Source: Pseudomonas fluorescens
GTDB lineage: Bacteria > Pseudomonadota > Gammaproteobacteria > Pseudomonadales > Pseudomonadaceae
Length of the DNA stretch: 64,000 nt
Direction: 5' to 3'
Assembly: GCF_001902145.1 (NCBI RefSeq)
Contig: NZ_MRST01000022.1
Coordinates: 186,001-250,000 of the forward strand
Numbering within the stretch: position 1 is the stretch's first letter; each line of letters opens with the position of its first letter. A program made the position numbers and the translations under genes. The notes beneath the pieces are model-generated. The model was given only the letters and a program-made list of their open reading frames with translations, ran no database searches and was not told where the DNA came from. Of this stretch, positions 8,214 to 15,545 are shown piece after piece.

Positions 8214-9107
8214 ATGACCAGCAGCCCCGAACACGCAAGGCTCTTGCGCCTGGCCACCCGCGCCTCGGTGGGCGTGGCCTGTGTGTTGATTGTGACCAAG
8301 GCCATCGCCTGGTGGCTCAGCGGCTCGGTGAGCATGCTCGCCGGGTTGACCGACTCACTGCTCGACGGCGTGACTTCGCTGTTGAACTTGCTGGCGGTGC
8401 ATTACGCCCTGCGCCCGGCCGATGACGATCACCGTTACGGGCACGGCAAGGCGGAGTCGCTGGCGGGTATGGCGCAAGCCTTGTTTATTGCCGGCAGTGC
8501 GGTGCTAATTGCGCTCCAGGCCTATGAACGGCTCAAGCATCCGGAGCCGGTCGGCGCACCGTGGCTGAGCATTGGCGTGATTGTCTTGTCGCTGGCGCTG
8601 ACCGTGGCCCTGCTGATGCTGCAACACCGCGTGGTGCGCGAGACCGGCTCCAACGCGGTGCGCGCCGACTCGCTGCACTACCGCTCGGACTTGCTGCTCA
8701 ATGGCAGCATTCTGATTGCGCTGGTGTTGGCAGGTTTTGGCTTTCATCAGGTTGATGCCTGGTTTGGCCTGGGTATCGCCGCCTACATTCTGTGGAGCGC
8801 GATCCAGATCGCCAGGGAAAGCTTTGCGGTGTTGATGGACGAAGAGCTACCGCCGGATGTCAGCCAGCACATGCTGGAGCTGGCCCGTGGCGTGCCCGGC
8901 GTGCTGGGTGCCCATGACTTGCGCACACGGGTTTCCGGTAATCATTGGTTTGTGCAACTGCATCTGGAATTGCCGGGGGAGTTGACGCTGTCGGTGGCCC
9001 ACGGCATCAGCGACCAGGCCGCCGATGCCATTCACCGGGAATACCCGAAAGCCGAAGTGCTGGTGCATGCCGACCCGCAGGAAGTGGTCACCGGCAACAA
9101 GGCCTAG
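8214..9107 (+). CDS. fieF: Cation diffusion facilitator FieF-type transporter
   Basis: A 297-residue CDF transporter that exports divalent metals (Zn2+, Fe2+) in exchange for protons. Six membrane segments are visible. The metal-binding pairs of the transport site are present: LTDSLLDG in the second segment (DxxxD) and LHYRSDLLLN in the fifth (HxxxD). A cytoplasmic C-terminal domain includes HDLRTRVSGNHWFVQLHLELPG and ends near VLVHADPQE, as in E. coli FieF/YiiP. ATG 8214 follows AAGGA. The stop TAG overlaps the stop of the converging DUF6515 gene. Confidence 0.92.
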   Translation: MTSSPEHARLLRLATRASVGVACVLIVTKAIAWWLSGSVSMLAGLTDSLLDGVTSLLNLLAVHYALRPADDDHRYGHGKAESLAGMAQALFIAGSAVLIALQAYERLKHPEPVGAPWLSIGVIVLSLALTVALLMLQHRVVRETGSNAVRADSLHYRSDLLLNGSILIALVLAGFGFHQVDAWFGLGIAAYILWSAIQIARESFAVLMDEELPPDVSQHMLELARGVPGVLGAHDLRTRVSGNHWFVQLHLELPGELTLSVAHGISDQAADAIHREYPKAEVLVHADPQEVVTGNKA

Positions 9108-9985
9108 TACTGCACCTGATACCCGCGACTGCCCAGGCAGTTGCCCTGGGCCTGGCGGTAGGTTTGCACCACCGCAGGGTCCGGGGCGTAAGTCACGGTG
9201 CGCGGGTCAAAGCCACTTTGCTGCACCGCCCAGCGATAACAGTCGTAGCCGTCCTGCTGTACCTGGGCTGGCGATTGGCCGTTGGCCGGGTAAGCCACCA
9301 CGTCATAACCGTTGCCTTGAGGCGTCGGCGGGGGTGATGGCACCTGCGTCGGTGGTTGCACCACCACGTATTGCTGGGTGCTTTGCTCGTAGGCGTAATA
9401 GGCGCCTGCGGCGAGGAACAACAGCGAACCGCCTACCCACACTTCACGCGCATAGTCCGGCAGGTAATGCACGCGAATGCCATACGGCGGCGTCACCACC
9501 ACATAACGCGGGCCTTGCGGCCGGTACCAGTAGCCGCCCGAGAAGAAGTAATCCTGACCACGGTACGGCACGCGGTAATTGCGCTCGGGGAAACGGTCGA
9601 TGACATATCCAGGGCGATGCTGCGGGCCTGGGCCCCAGCCATTGCCATGCCCGTCGGGACGACCGGGCCAACGGTTATCGTTGGGATGGTCATTGCCCGC
9701 ACGCGGCCCAGGGCTACCGGCCTCCCAATGCCTGTTGTCATCGTTGCGTCGGGGGATATCACGGTAATAACCCTGGCGTGGCTCCTGGGTCTGGCGCACG
9801 GTATCGGGCCGGCCCTGGATCGGCAGGTTATGCTCAGGCCGCGGCCCACCTTCGGGGCTCCGTTCGTGCTGCCCTTGCGACCCATGCCCCTGGCCCGGTG
9901 AGTTATCGCGTTCGTCGGCCATCGCCTGGGAGCCGACGCTGACCACCAGCAAACCAACACCTGCCATACGCCAGATGCGCTTCAT
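9104..9985 (-). CDS. Secreted DUF6515-type protein
   Basis: A 293-residue exported protein. The signal peptide is MKRIWRMAGVGLLVVSVGSQAMA. A long polar segment rich in Gly, Pro, Arg, His, Asn and Gln follows (about residues 25-140). The DUF6515-like part comes next, with FFSGGYWYRPQGPRYVVVTPP and GIRVHYLP, then a short hydrophobic segment (GGSLLFLAAGAYYAY). The C-terminal part has a conserved-looking Cys pair (DGYDCYRWAVQQSGFDP and GNCLGSRGYQV). Function is unknown. Start ATG 9985 (MKRIWRM) was chosen over the upstream in-frame ATG because GAGGAAAAG lies immediately before it. Confidence 0.8.
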   Translation of the reverse strand: MKRIWRMAGVGLLVVSVGSQAMADERDNSPGQGHGSQGQHERSPEGGPRPEHNLPIQGRPDTVRQTQEPRQGYYRDIPRRNDDNRHWEAGSPGPRAGNDHPNDNRWPGRPDGHGNGWGPGPQHRPGYVIDRFPERNYRVPYRGQDYFFSGGYWYRPQGPRYVVVTPPYGIRVHYLPDYAREVWVGGSLLFLAAGAYYAYEQSTQQYVVVQPPTQVPSPPPTPQGNGYDVVAYPANGQSPAQVQQDGYDCYRWAVQQSGFDPRTVTYAPDPAVVQTYRQAQGNCLGSRGYQVQY

Positions 9986-10102
9986 GCTTTTCCTCACTGC
10001 GGATTGGGGCTTGATCATGAGACTGGAAAAGCCTCGCCCGGTTCTGAGACAGGTTATCAGTCACGAGAACTATTTTCTGAAGGCAAAACGCGCACAAAGA
10101 AA

Positions 10103-10128
10103 AAGGGGTGACCCGTCGGCCACCCCTT
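10103..10128 (-). terminator. Rho-independent terminator reading leftward, with no annotated gene before it
   Basis: On the minus strand AAGGGGTG pairs with CACCCCTT, extended by a G-U and two C-G pairs around a GACG loop, followed by TTTTTCTTT (with a T run from 10102 downwards). The A-C mismatch on the plus strand becomes a G-U pair only on the minus strand, so a leftward transcript is favoured. No recognised leftward gene lies between it and the Lrp-type gene at 10413. Confidence 0.7.
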
Positions 10129-10412
10129 GAGAATTTCGTCCGTGCTCAACGCTTTTGACGTTGGCTCACCTCACGCCGTCTTGTGGACAGTGTGCAGCCT
10201 GGAGGCCGGCTCAACCCTGCTGGGGCGGCGGCCGCAACGGGCCTGATTGGGCGCGTTGCTGTGGACTGTTGTCCAGGCGGTGATTCTGTTGGTAATCATA
10301 GGCGTGACGGGCGGGCAGAGGATTGCGAAGATTGCGTCAATAAACAGTGCTTGCGCAATTTTTAACCCTTCATGGATAATTCACCGCAATAGTTACGACA
10401 AAGGCCAACCCA
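10129..10412 (-). other. Intergenic region that may hold an unannotated leftward transcript or gene remnant
   Basis: Between the orphan terminator and the rightward Lrp-type gene there are 284 bases with no clear gene. On the minus strand the frame 10336-10211 is open between two TGA codons and reads with typical Pseudomonas codon choice (...NPLPARHAYDYQQNHRLDN...), but it lacks ATG, GTG or TTG. A second minus-strand frame, 10299-10171, has an ATG and 42 codons (MITNRITAWTTVH...) but no ribosome-binding sequence and several rare AGA/AGG codons. The stretch next to the regulator holds several TTGCG/CGCAA words (10331-10396) that could serve an Lrp-type operator. Confidence 0.3.
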
Positions 10413-10892
10413 ATGAGCAAGCTTGACCGATACGACCTGAGTATTCTGGCGGAATTGCAGCGCGACGCGAGGATCTCCAACCAGGAGCTGGCCGAACGCA
10501 TCGGCCTGTCGCCTTCGCCCTGCTCACGCCGGGTCAAGCAGTTGGAAGACGACGGCTACATTGCGCGCCAGGTCGCCTTGCTCGACCGCAAGATGCTCGG
10601 CCTGAGCCTCACCGCTTATGTATTGATCGGCATGGACCGCCATACGCCGGAGCGCTTCGAAAACTTCGAAGCCGCCATCCGCACCCTGCCGCAAGTGCTG
10701 GAGTGCAGTTTGGTGACCGGCATGGACGCGGACTATCAGCTAAAGGTCGTGGTACCAGATATGGATCACTATCAGAAACTGCTGCTGGGCCATCTGACCC
10801 GGATTGAAGGGGTGACCAGCGTGCGCTCCAGCTTTGTGCTGAACCAGGTGCTCAACAGCACCGAACTGCCCCTGACCCACCTGCGTACCTGA
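10413..10892 (+). CDS. Lrp/AsnC-family transcriptional regulator
   Basis: A 159-residue protein with a complete Lrp/AsnC layout. The N-terminal winged helix has LDRYDLSILAELQRDARISNQELAERIGLSPSPCSRRVKQLEDDGYI, with the SPSPCSRRVKQLE recognition helix. The C-terminal RAM ligand-binding domain has VLECSLVTGMDADYQLKVVV and GVTSVRSSFVLNQVL. Members form octamers or hexadecamers and usually respond to amino acids; the effector here is unknown. The position matches an AsnC-type gene (about PA3965) in the PAO1 order. Start ATG 10413 has an AAAGG upstream. A repeat with conserved loop follows the stop. Confidence 0.92.
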   Translation: MSKLDRYDLSILAELQRDARISNQELAERIGLSPSPCSRRVKQLEDDGYIARQVALLDRKMLGLSLTAYVLIGMDRHTPERFENFEAAIRTLPQVLECSLVTGMDADYQLKVVVPDMDHYQKLLLGHLTRIEGVTSVRSSFVLNQVLNSTELPLTHLRT

Positions 10893-10908
10893 GAACAACG
10901 ATGTTCAA

Positions 10909-11010
10909 CTGTAGGAGCGAGCTTGCTCGCGAAAAACGTTAACGATAACGCGTGCTTGCTGAATGAACGCGGCGCCTGCGATTTTTTCGCGAGCAAGCTC
11001 GCTCCTACAG
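10909..11010. repeat. REPIN-type repeat, GTAGGAGCGAGCTTGC family (B), conserved loop
   Basis: CTGTAGGAGCGAGCTTGCTC mirrored by GAGCAAGCTCGCTCCTACAG. The centre is not random: it contains AACGATAACG and TGAATGAACGCGGCGCCTG, which recur in the copies at 33748, 53047 and, inverted, 62526. Confidence 0.9.
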
Positions 11011-11118
11011 TGGCATCAGGGCAAGCCCCCCCCGACAGTTTGACCGCGTACGACTCAGGTCAATGTTGCGTCTGCGACGCTGCCGTATACTGCTCGCTTG
11101 TCTTGTCGGAAGAGTCCC

Positions 11119-11337
11119 ATGAACAACATCGACCCCGCCCTGTTTGAAGAATGGATGATGACCGGCCTGGTCACTATCCTCATCATTTTCATGGGCTTCA
11201 TCGTCTGGGACCTGGCGAAGAAATCCAAGGCCGGGCGCTTTGGTTCGTTCATCCTGTTCTTCGTTCTGGGCCTGGGCGTGGCGGCGTTCATCATCAAGAG
11301 CGTGGTGATCGGCCTGATTGAATCCGGCGCTTTATAA
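11119..11337 (+). CDS. DUF2788 small inner-membrane protein
   Basis: A 72-residue protein with two membrane segments ([19 protein letters not shown] and [19 protein letters not shown]) joined by a basic loop (KKSKAGR). It matches the DUF2788 family of small proteobacterial membrane proteins, function unknown. ATG 11119 has GGAAGAG upstream. Its last six bases overlap the end of the converging rluE gene. Gene order next to rluE agrees with PAO1 (about PA3967-PA3968). Confidence 0.85.
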   Translation: MNNIDPALFEEWMMTGLVTILIIFMGFIVWDLAKKSKAGRFGSFILFFVLGLGVAAFIIKSVVIGLIESGAL

Positions 11338-11967
11338 GCGCGCCGGCACCGCTTTCCATTGGCCTTGATCCAGGCCGTCGATCGACCAGTCGCCAATACG
11401 CACGCGCACCAGGCGCAGTGTCGGCAAGCCTACCGCCGCGGTCATGCGCCGCACTTGACGGTTACGCCCTTCGCGAATCACCAATTCCAGCCAATGGGTG
11501 GGCACGCTTTTACGAAAACGCACCGGCGGGTTGCGCGGCCATAATGCCGGCTCATCCAGTTGCCGCGCCTCGGCCGGCAAGGTCATGCCGTCGTTGAGCT
11601 CCACGCCTTCGCGCAGGCGTTGCAGTTGCTCTTCGGTGGGCTCGCCTTCTACCTGCACCCAGTAGGTTTTCGCCAGCTTGTGCTTGGGGTCGGCAATCCG
11701 CGCTTGTAGCTGACCATCGTTGGTCAACAGCAGCAGCCCCTCGCTGTCACGGTCCAGGCGCCCCGCCGGGTAAATGCCGGGAATATCAATAAAATCCTTG
11801 AGGGTCGCGCGCCCGCCTTCGTCGCTGAACTGGGTCAGCACGTCGAAGGGTTTATTGAACAGGATCAACTTCGGCTCGGCCGGTGGCGCCTTGGCAACGC
11901 GGCGAGCGGCAGAGTGCGGTGGTTTCACGCCAGGGCGGCGTGAATCGGGACGGTTGGGACGGGACAT
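11332..11967 (-). CDS. rluE: 23S rRNA pseudouridine synthase RluE-type
   Basis: A 211-residue RsuA-family pseudouridine synthase. The catalytic motif is [17 protein letters not shown] with the nucleophilic Asp in [18 protein letters not shown] at the N-terminal edge and [11 protein letters not shown] near the C-terminus are the usual RNA-contact motifs. E. coli RluE modifies U2457 of 23S rRNA; this protein lacks an S4 domain and has a basic N-terminal tail of about 40 residues, as RluE does. ATG 11967 gives [11 protein letters not shown]; an upstream in-frame start is less likely. Confidence 0.88.
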   Translation of the reverse strand: MSRPNRPDSRRPGVKPPHSAARRVAKAPPAEPKLILFNKPFDVLTQFSDEGGRATLKDFIDIPGIYPAGRLDRDSEGLLLLTNDGQLQARIADPKHKLAKTYWVQVEGEPTEEQLQRLREGVELNDGMTLPAEARQLDEPALWPRNPPVRFRKSVPTHWLELVIREGRNRQVRRMTAAVGLPTLRLVRVRIGDWSIDGLDQGQWKAVPARL

Positions 11968-12038
11968 GGCAAAGGAACATCTAACGGTCAGGACCGACAA
12001 TGCTAGTGGCCTGACCGCTAAATGACCATCCCAACCGC

Positions 12039-13511
12039 TTAGCGGAACGGCGGCTCGTCGAAGCTGCGCAATTTGCGCGAGTGCAAGGAGTTGAGTTCGG
12101 TGCGCAGCAGGTCGACCGCCTCGATGCCGATCTTCAAGTGCTGGCTGACCGCACGCTCATAAAACGCGTTGGCCGAACCCGGCAGCTTGATCTCGCTGTG
12201 CAAGGGTTTGTCCGATACGCATAACAAGGTGCCGTAAGGCACGCGCAAACGGTAACCCTGGGCGGCGATGGTGCCGCTTTCCATGTCCACGGCCACGGCA
12301 CGGGACAGGTTGATCAGCGGCCGCTCCTGGGCCCAGCGCAGTTCCCAGTTCCGGTCGTCATAGGTCAGCACGGTGCCGGTGCGCAGGCGTTTTTTCAGCT
12401 CTTCGCCTTTTTCGCCAGTGACCTTGGCCGCCGCCTGCTGAAGCGCCAACTGCACTTCGGCCAGGGCCGGAATAGGGATGTTCGGCGGTACCACACGGTC
12501 CAAAATCCCGTCGCGGCGCATATAGGCATGGGCCAGTACGTAGTCGCCGATGGTCTGGGATTGGCGCAGGCCGCCGCAGTGGCCGATCATCAGCCAGCAA
12601 TGCGGGCGTAGTACGGCCAGGTGGTCGGTGATGTTCTTGGCGTTGGACGGGCCCACGCCGATGTTCACCAGGGTCACGCCGTGGCCGTCAGTGGCCTGCA
12701 GGTGATACGCCGGCATCTGGTAGCGGTGCCAGACCACGCCGGCGGCAATGGCCGAGGCTTCGCCGTGGTCCATGCTCTTGTCGATCACCACGTTGCCGGG
12801 CAGCACCATGCGGATAAACCGCGGGTCGCTGCGCAGTTGCTCCAGGCCATGCAGGATGAACTGGTCCACGTAGCGGTGGTAGTTGGTCAGCAAGATCCAC
12901 GGCTGCACATGGCGCCAGTCGCTGCCGGTGTAATGCACCAGGCGACGCAGGGAAAAGTCCACGCGGGCAGCATCGAACAGGGCCAGGGGCAGTGGGTCGG
13001 TATTTTCCCAGTCGTACAGGCCATCGGCAATGCCGTCGGTGGCGGCGGACAGGTCGGTACTAGGGAATACACGGGCCAAGGTCGCGGCGGTCACGCCGGA
13101 GCCGGCCAGTTCATCGCCCTGCTCCACCACATAGGGGTACGGGATGTTCTGCTGGCTGACGCCCACTTCTACCGTCACGGTGAAGTCGTGCATCAGCGGC
13201 ACCAGTTGCTCCAGCAGGTACTTACGGAACGCGGCCGGGTGGGTCACGGTGACGCTGTAGGTGCCGGGCAACTGCACCTTGGCATACGCACGGGTGGTCT
13301 GTGGGACTTCGCCGTGGCAGTGGTAGGTCAGGCGCAGTTCCGGGTAGCGAAACAGTGCGCGTTGAGCGGCGTCGGGTTCGACGCGGTCCTTGAGGTATTG
13401 CTTGAGGGCTTGATTGAGCGCGCCGGTGGCTCGCTCATGCAGAGCCGCCAGCCGGTCCACGGCTTCTTCGGCGGTTTTGACGACAACAAAAGCTTCGGTC
13501 ACGGTAAGCAT
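12039..13511 (-). CDS. amn: AMP nucleosidase
   Basis: A 490-residue enzyme that hydrolyses AMP to adenine and ribose 5-phosphate, linking adenylate level to purine salvage. It has the family's N-terminal domain (about residues 10-180, with [25 protein letters not shown]) and a C-terminal phosphorylase-like catalytic domain. The latter contains [46 protein letters not shown] and the nucleoside-binding [33 protein letters not shown]. The length equals that of known Amn proteins. It is alone on its strand, with a family A repeat upstream and rluE downstream. Confidence 0.95.
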   Translation of the reverse strand: MLTVTEAFVVVKTAEEAVDRLAALHERATGALNQALKQYLKDRVEPDAAQRALFRYPELRLTYHCHGEVPQTTRAYAKVQLPGTYSVTVTHPAAFRKYLLEQLVPLMHDFTVTVEVGVSQQNIPYPYVVEQGDELAGSGVTAATLARVFPSTDLSAATDGIADGLYDWENTDPLPLALFDAARVDFSLRRLVHYTGSDWRHVQPWILLTNYHRYVDQFILHGLEQLRSDPRFIRMVLPGNVVIDKSMDHGEASAIAAGVVWHRYQMPAYHLQATDGHGVTLVNIGVGPSNAKNITDHLAVLRPHCWLMIGHCGGLRQSQTIGDYVLAHAYMRRDGILDRVVPPNIPIPALAEVQLALQQAAAKVTGEKGEELKKRLRTGTVLTYDDRNWELRWAQERPLINLSRAVAVDMESGTIAAQGYRLRVPYGTLLCVSDKPLHSEIKLPGSANAFYERAVSQHLKIGIEAVDLLRTELNSLHSRKLRSFDEPPFR

Positions 13512-13590
13512 CCTGTGTTCTGGACTTGCAGGCCTTTATCTTGCCTGTATCCAAGCGTCACCGAAACCACAGGATTGGAATGCGGTAAAT

Positions 13591-13683
13591 AATGTGGGAG
13601 CGGGCTTGCTCGCGAATGCGGTGGGTCAGTAACTGAATAGGTAACTGATACACCGCATTCGCGAGCAAGCCCGCTCCCACATT
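13591..13683. repeat. REPIN-type inverted repeat, family A
   Basis: AATGTGGGAGCGGGCTTGCT mirrored by AGCAAGCCCGCTCCCACATT. It lies between the end of the leftward aidB-like gene and the start of amn, also leftward. Confidence 0.9.
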
Positions 13684-13697
13684 TGGATTGTGTTTAT

Positions 13698-15350
13698 TCA
13701 GAGGGATTGCGGGGTTGAGCGGGTGACAATCGCTTCCACGTCGACGCCACGCGGCAAGGTGCCATATACGCGCCCCGACGATTCACCCAGCCGGCTGGCA
13801 ATAAACCCATCGCTGACCGCCGCATTACCCGCCTCCAACAGCAACTTGGCCTGCAACGCCAGGGCAATGTCCTCGGTCAGTTGCCGCGCCCGATACTGGA
13901 TATCCTGGGTGTCCATGAATGCCGCCTTCAACTGCTCGATATGCCGCGCCAACTGTTTGTGGCCGTGGCCATCGCCCAGCTCGACAAACAACGCCTCCAG
14001 TACCCCCGGCTCTTTGGACAGTGCACGCAATACGTCCAGGCACTGCACATTGCCGGAACCTTCCCACGTCGAATTCACCGGTGCCTCACGGTAAAGGCGC
14101 GGCAGGATGCTGTCCTCCACATACCCGGCACCGCCCATGCATTCGGCGGCTTCGTTGATCATCGCGGGCGCGCGCTTGCAGATCCAATACTTGCCCACGG
14201 CTGTGACCAGCCGGGCGAACTTGGCTTCATGTTCATCATCAAGATGATCCAGGGCGCGCCCCATGCGCAGGCTCAAGGCCAGGGCCGCTTCGCTTTCCAG
14301 GGCCAGGTCGGCCAGCACGTTCTGCATCAGCGGCTGCTCGCTGAGCACGCGGCCACCCACCTGGCGATGGGCGCAGTGATGGCTGGCCTGGGTCAGCGCC
14401 TGGCGCATCAAGGCGCTGGAGCCGACCATGCAATCGAAGCGGGTCATGGCGACCATTTCGATGATGGTGGGAACGCCGCGGCCTTCTTCACCGACCATCC
14501 ACGCCAGGGCGCCGCGAAATTCCACTTCGCTGGAGGCGTTTGAGCAGTTGCCGAGTTTGTTCTTCAAGCGCTGGATGTAGAACTCGTTGCGCGTGTCGTC
14601 CGGTCGGTGCCGGGGCAGCAGGAAACAGGTCAGGCCCTTGTCGGTCTGGGCCAGGGTCAGGAAGCCATCGCACATCGGTGCCGAGCAGAACCATTTATGC
14701 CCCACCAGTTCGTAGGCTTGGCCGGGGCCACCCGCGCCCACGGGGTAAGCGCGAGTGGTGTTGGCGCGCACGTCGGTGCCGCCCTGCTTCTCGGTCATGG
14801 CCATGCCGATAGTGGCGCCGGCCTTGTGGGCGATGCCGACATTGCGCGGGTCGTATTGGGTATCGAGGATTTTCGGCAGCCAGAGGTCCGCCAGCTCCGG
14901 TTGCAGGCGCAGGGCCGGGACGCAGGCGAAGGTCATGGTCAGCGGGCAACCGCTGCCGGCTTCGGCCTGGCTGTGCAGATAGGTCATCGCCGCACGCGCC
15001 ACATGGGCGCCGGCCTGCGGATGGGCCCATGGCAGCGAAGGCAGGCCATGCTCGACGGCGGTGCGCATCAGCTCGTGATAAGCCGGGTGAAACTCCACCA
15101 GGTCGATACGATGGCCATAACGGTCATGGCTGCTGAACACCGGTTTGTTCTGGTTGGCCAGGAAGCCCGCTGCCATCAACGGCCCACCCGCCAGCGCGCC
15201 GTAGGCATCAATGCGCGACTCGGCCCAGCCGGCGCCAAAGCGGCGCGACCATTCCTGCAAAGGCAAGTCGATGCGATACAGGTTGGTGCCGTCCAGGGAC
15301 GGCGGCTGGTTGGTGACGTCGTGGGTTTCGGCAAACTGATGCAGGTTCAT
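13698..15350 (-). CDS. aidB: AidB-like acyl-CoA dehydrogenase family flavoprotein
   Basis: A 550-residue member of the AidB branch of acyl-CoA dehydrogenases. It opens NQPPSLDGTNLYRIDLPLQEW, close to the E. coli AidB opening. It has GMAMTEKQGGTDVRANTT (flavin contact), VGHKWFCSAP, MTRFDCMVGSSALMRQAL, ICKRAPAMINEAAECMGGAGYVEDS and LYREAPVNSTWEGSGN, where family members place the flavin-binding C-terminal part. E. coli AidB is induced by alkylation and shows weak isovaleryl-CoA dehydrogenase activity; whether this gene is alkylation-induced is unknown (no ada gene is nearby). ATG 15350 has GGAGG upstream. A small part of the name is by homology only. Confidence 0.85.
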   Translation of the reverse strand: MNLHQFAETHDVTNQPPSLDGTNLYRIDLPLQEWSRRFGAGWAESRIDAYGALAGGPLMAAGFLANQNKPVFSSHDRYGHRIDLVEFHPAYHELMRTAVEHGLPSLPWAHPQAGAHVARAAMTYLHSQAEAGSGCPLTMTFACVPALRLQPELADLWLPKILDTQYDPRNVGIAHKAGATIGMAMTEKQGGTDVRANTTRAYPVGAGGPGQAYELVGHKWFCSAPMCDGFLTLAQTDKGLTCFLLPRHRPDDTRNEFYIQRLKNKLGNCSNASSEVEFRGALAWMVGEEGRGVPTIIEMVAMTRFDCMVGSSALMRQALTQASHHCAHRQVGGRVLSEQPLMQNVLADLALESEAALALSLRMGRALDHLDDEHEAKFARLVTAVGKYWICKRAPAMINEAAECMGGAGYVEDSILPRLYREAPVNSTWEGSGNVQCLDVLRALSKEPGVLEALFVELGDGHGHKQLARHIEQLKAAFMDTQDIQYRARQLTEDIALALQAKLLLEAGNAAVSDGFIASRLGESSGRVYGTLPRGVDVEAIVTRSTPQSL

Positions 15351-15391
15351 GACGGGCCTCCTGGAAAAAAGCCACATCGATTTCAGGCTGC

Positions 15392-15492
15392 CTGTAGGAG
15401 GAGCTTGCTCGCGAAAAACCTGAGAGCAACGCGCTAACCCAGGCGGGGCGCGTTATCGTTGACGTTCTTCGCGAGCAAGCTCGCTCCTACAG
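15392..15492. repeat. REPIN-type repeat, family B, inverted orientation
   Basis: CTGTAGGAGGAGCTTGCTCG, with a one- to two-base change in the left arm, mirrored by CGAGCAAGCTCGCTCCTACAG. The loop carries GCGTTATCGTTGACG, the reverse complement of the conserved loop word in the other family B copies, so this copy points the other way. Confidence 0.85.
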
Positions 15493-15545
15493 AAAAACAC
15501 AGATCGATAGAGGCCGGTTTTTCCAGTTAAGCATCGCCATCGCGC

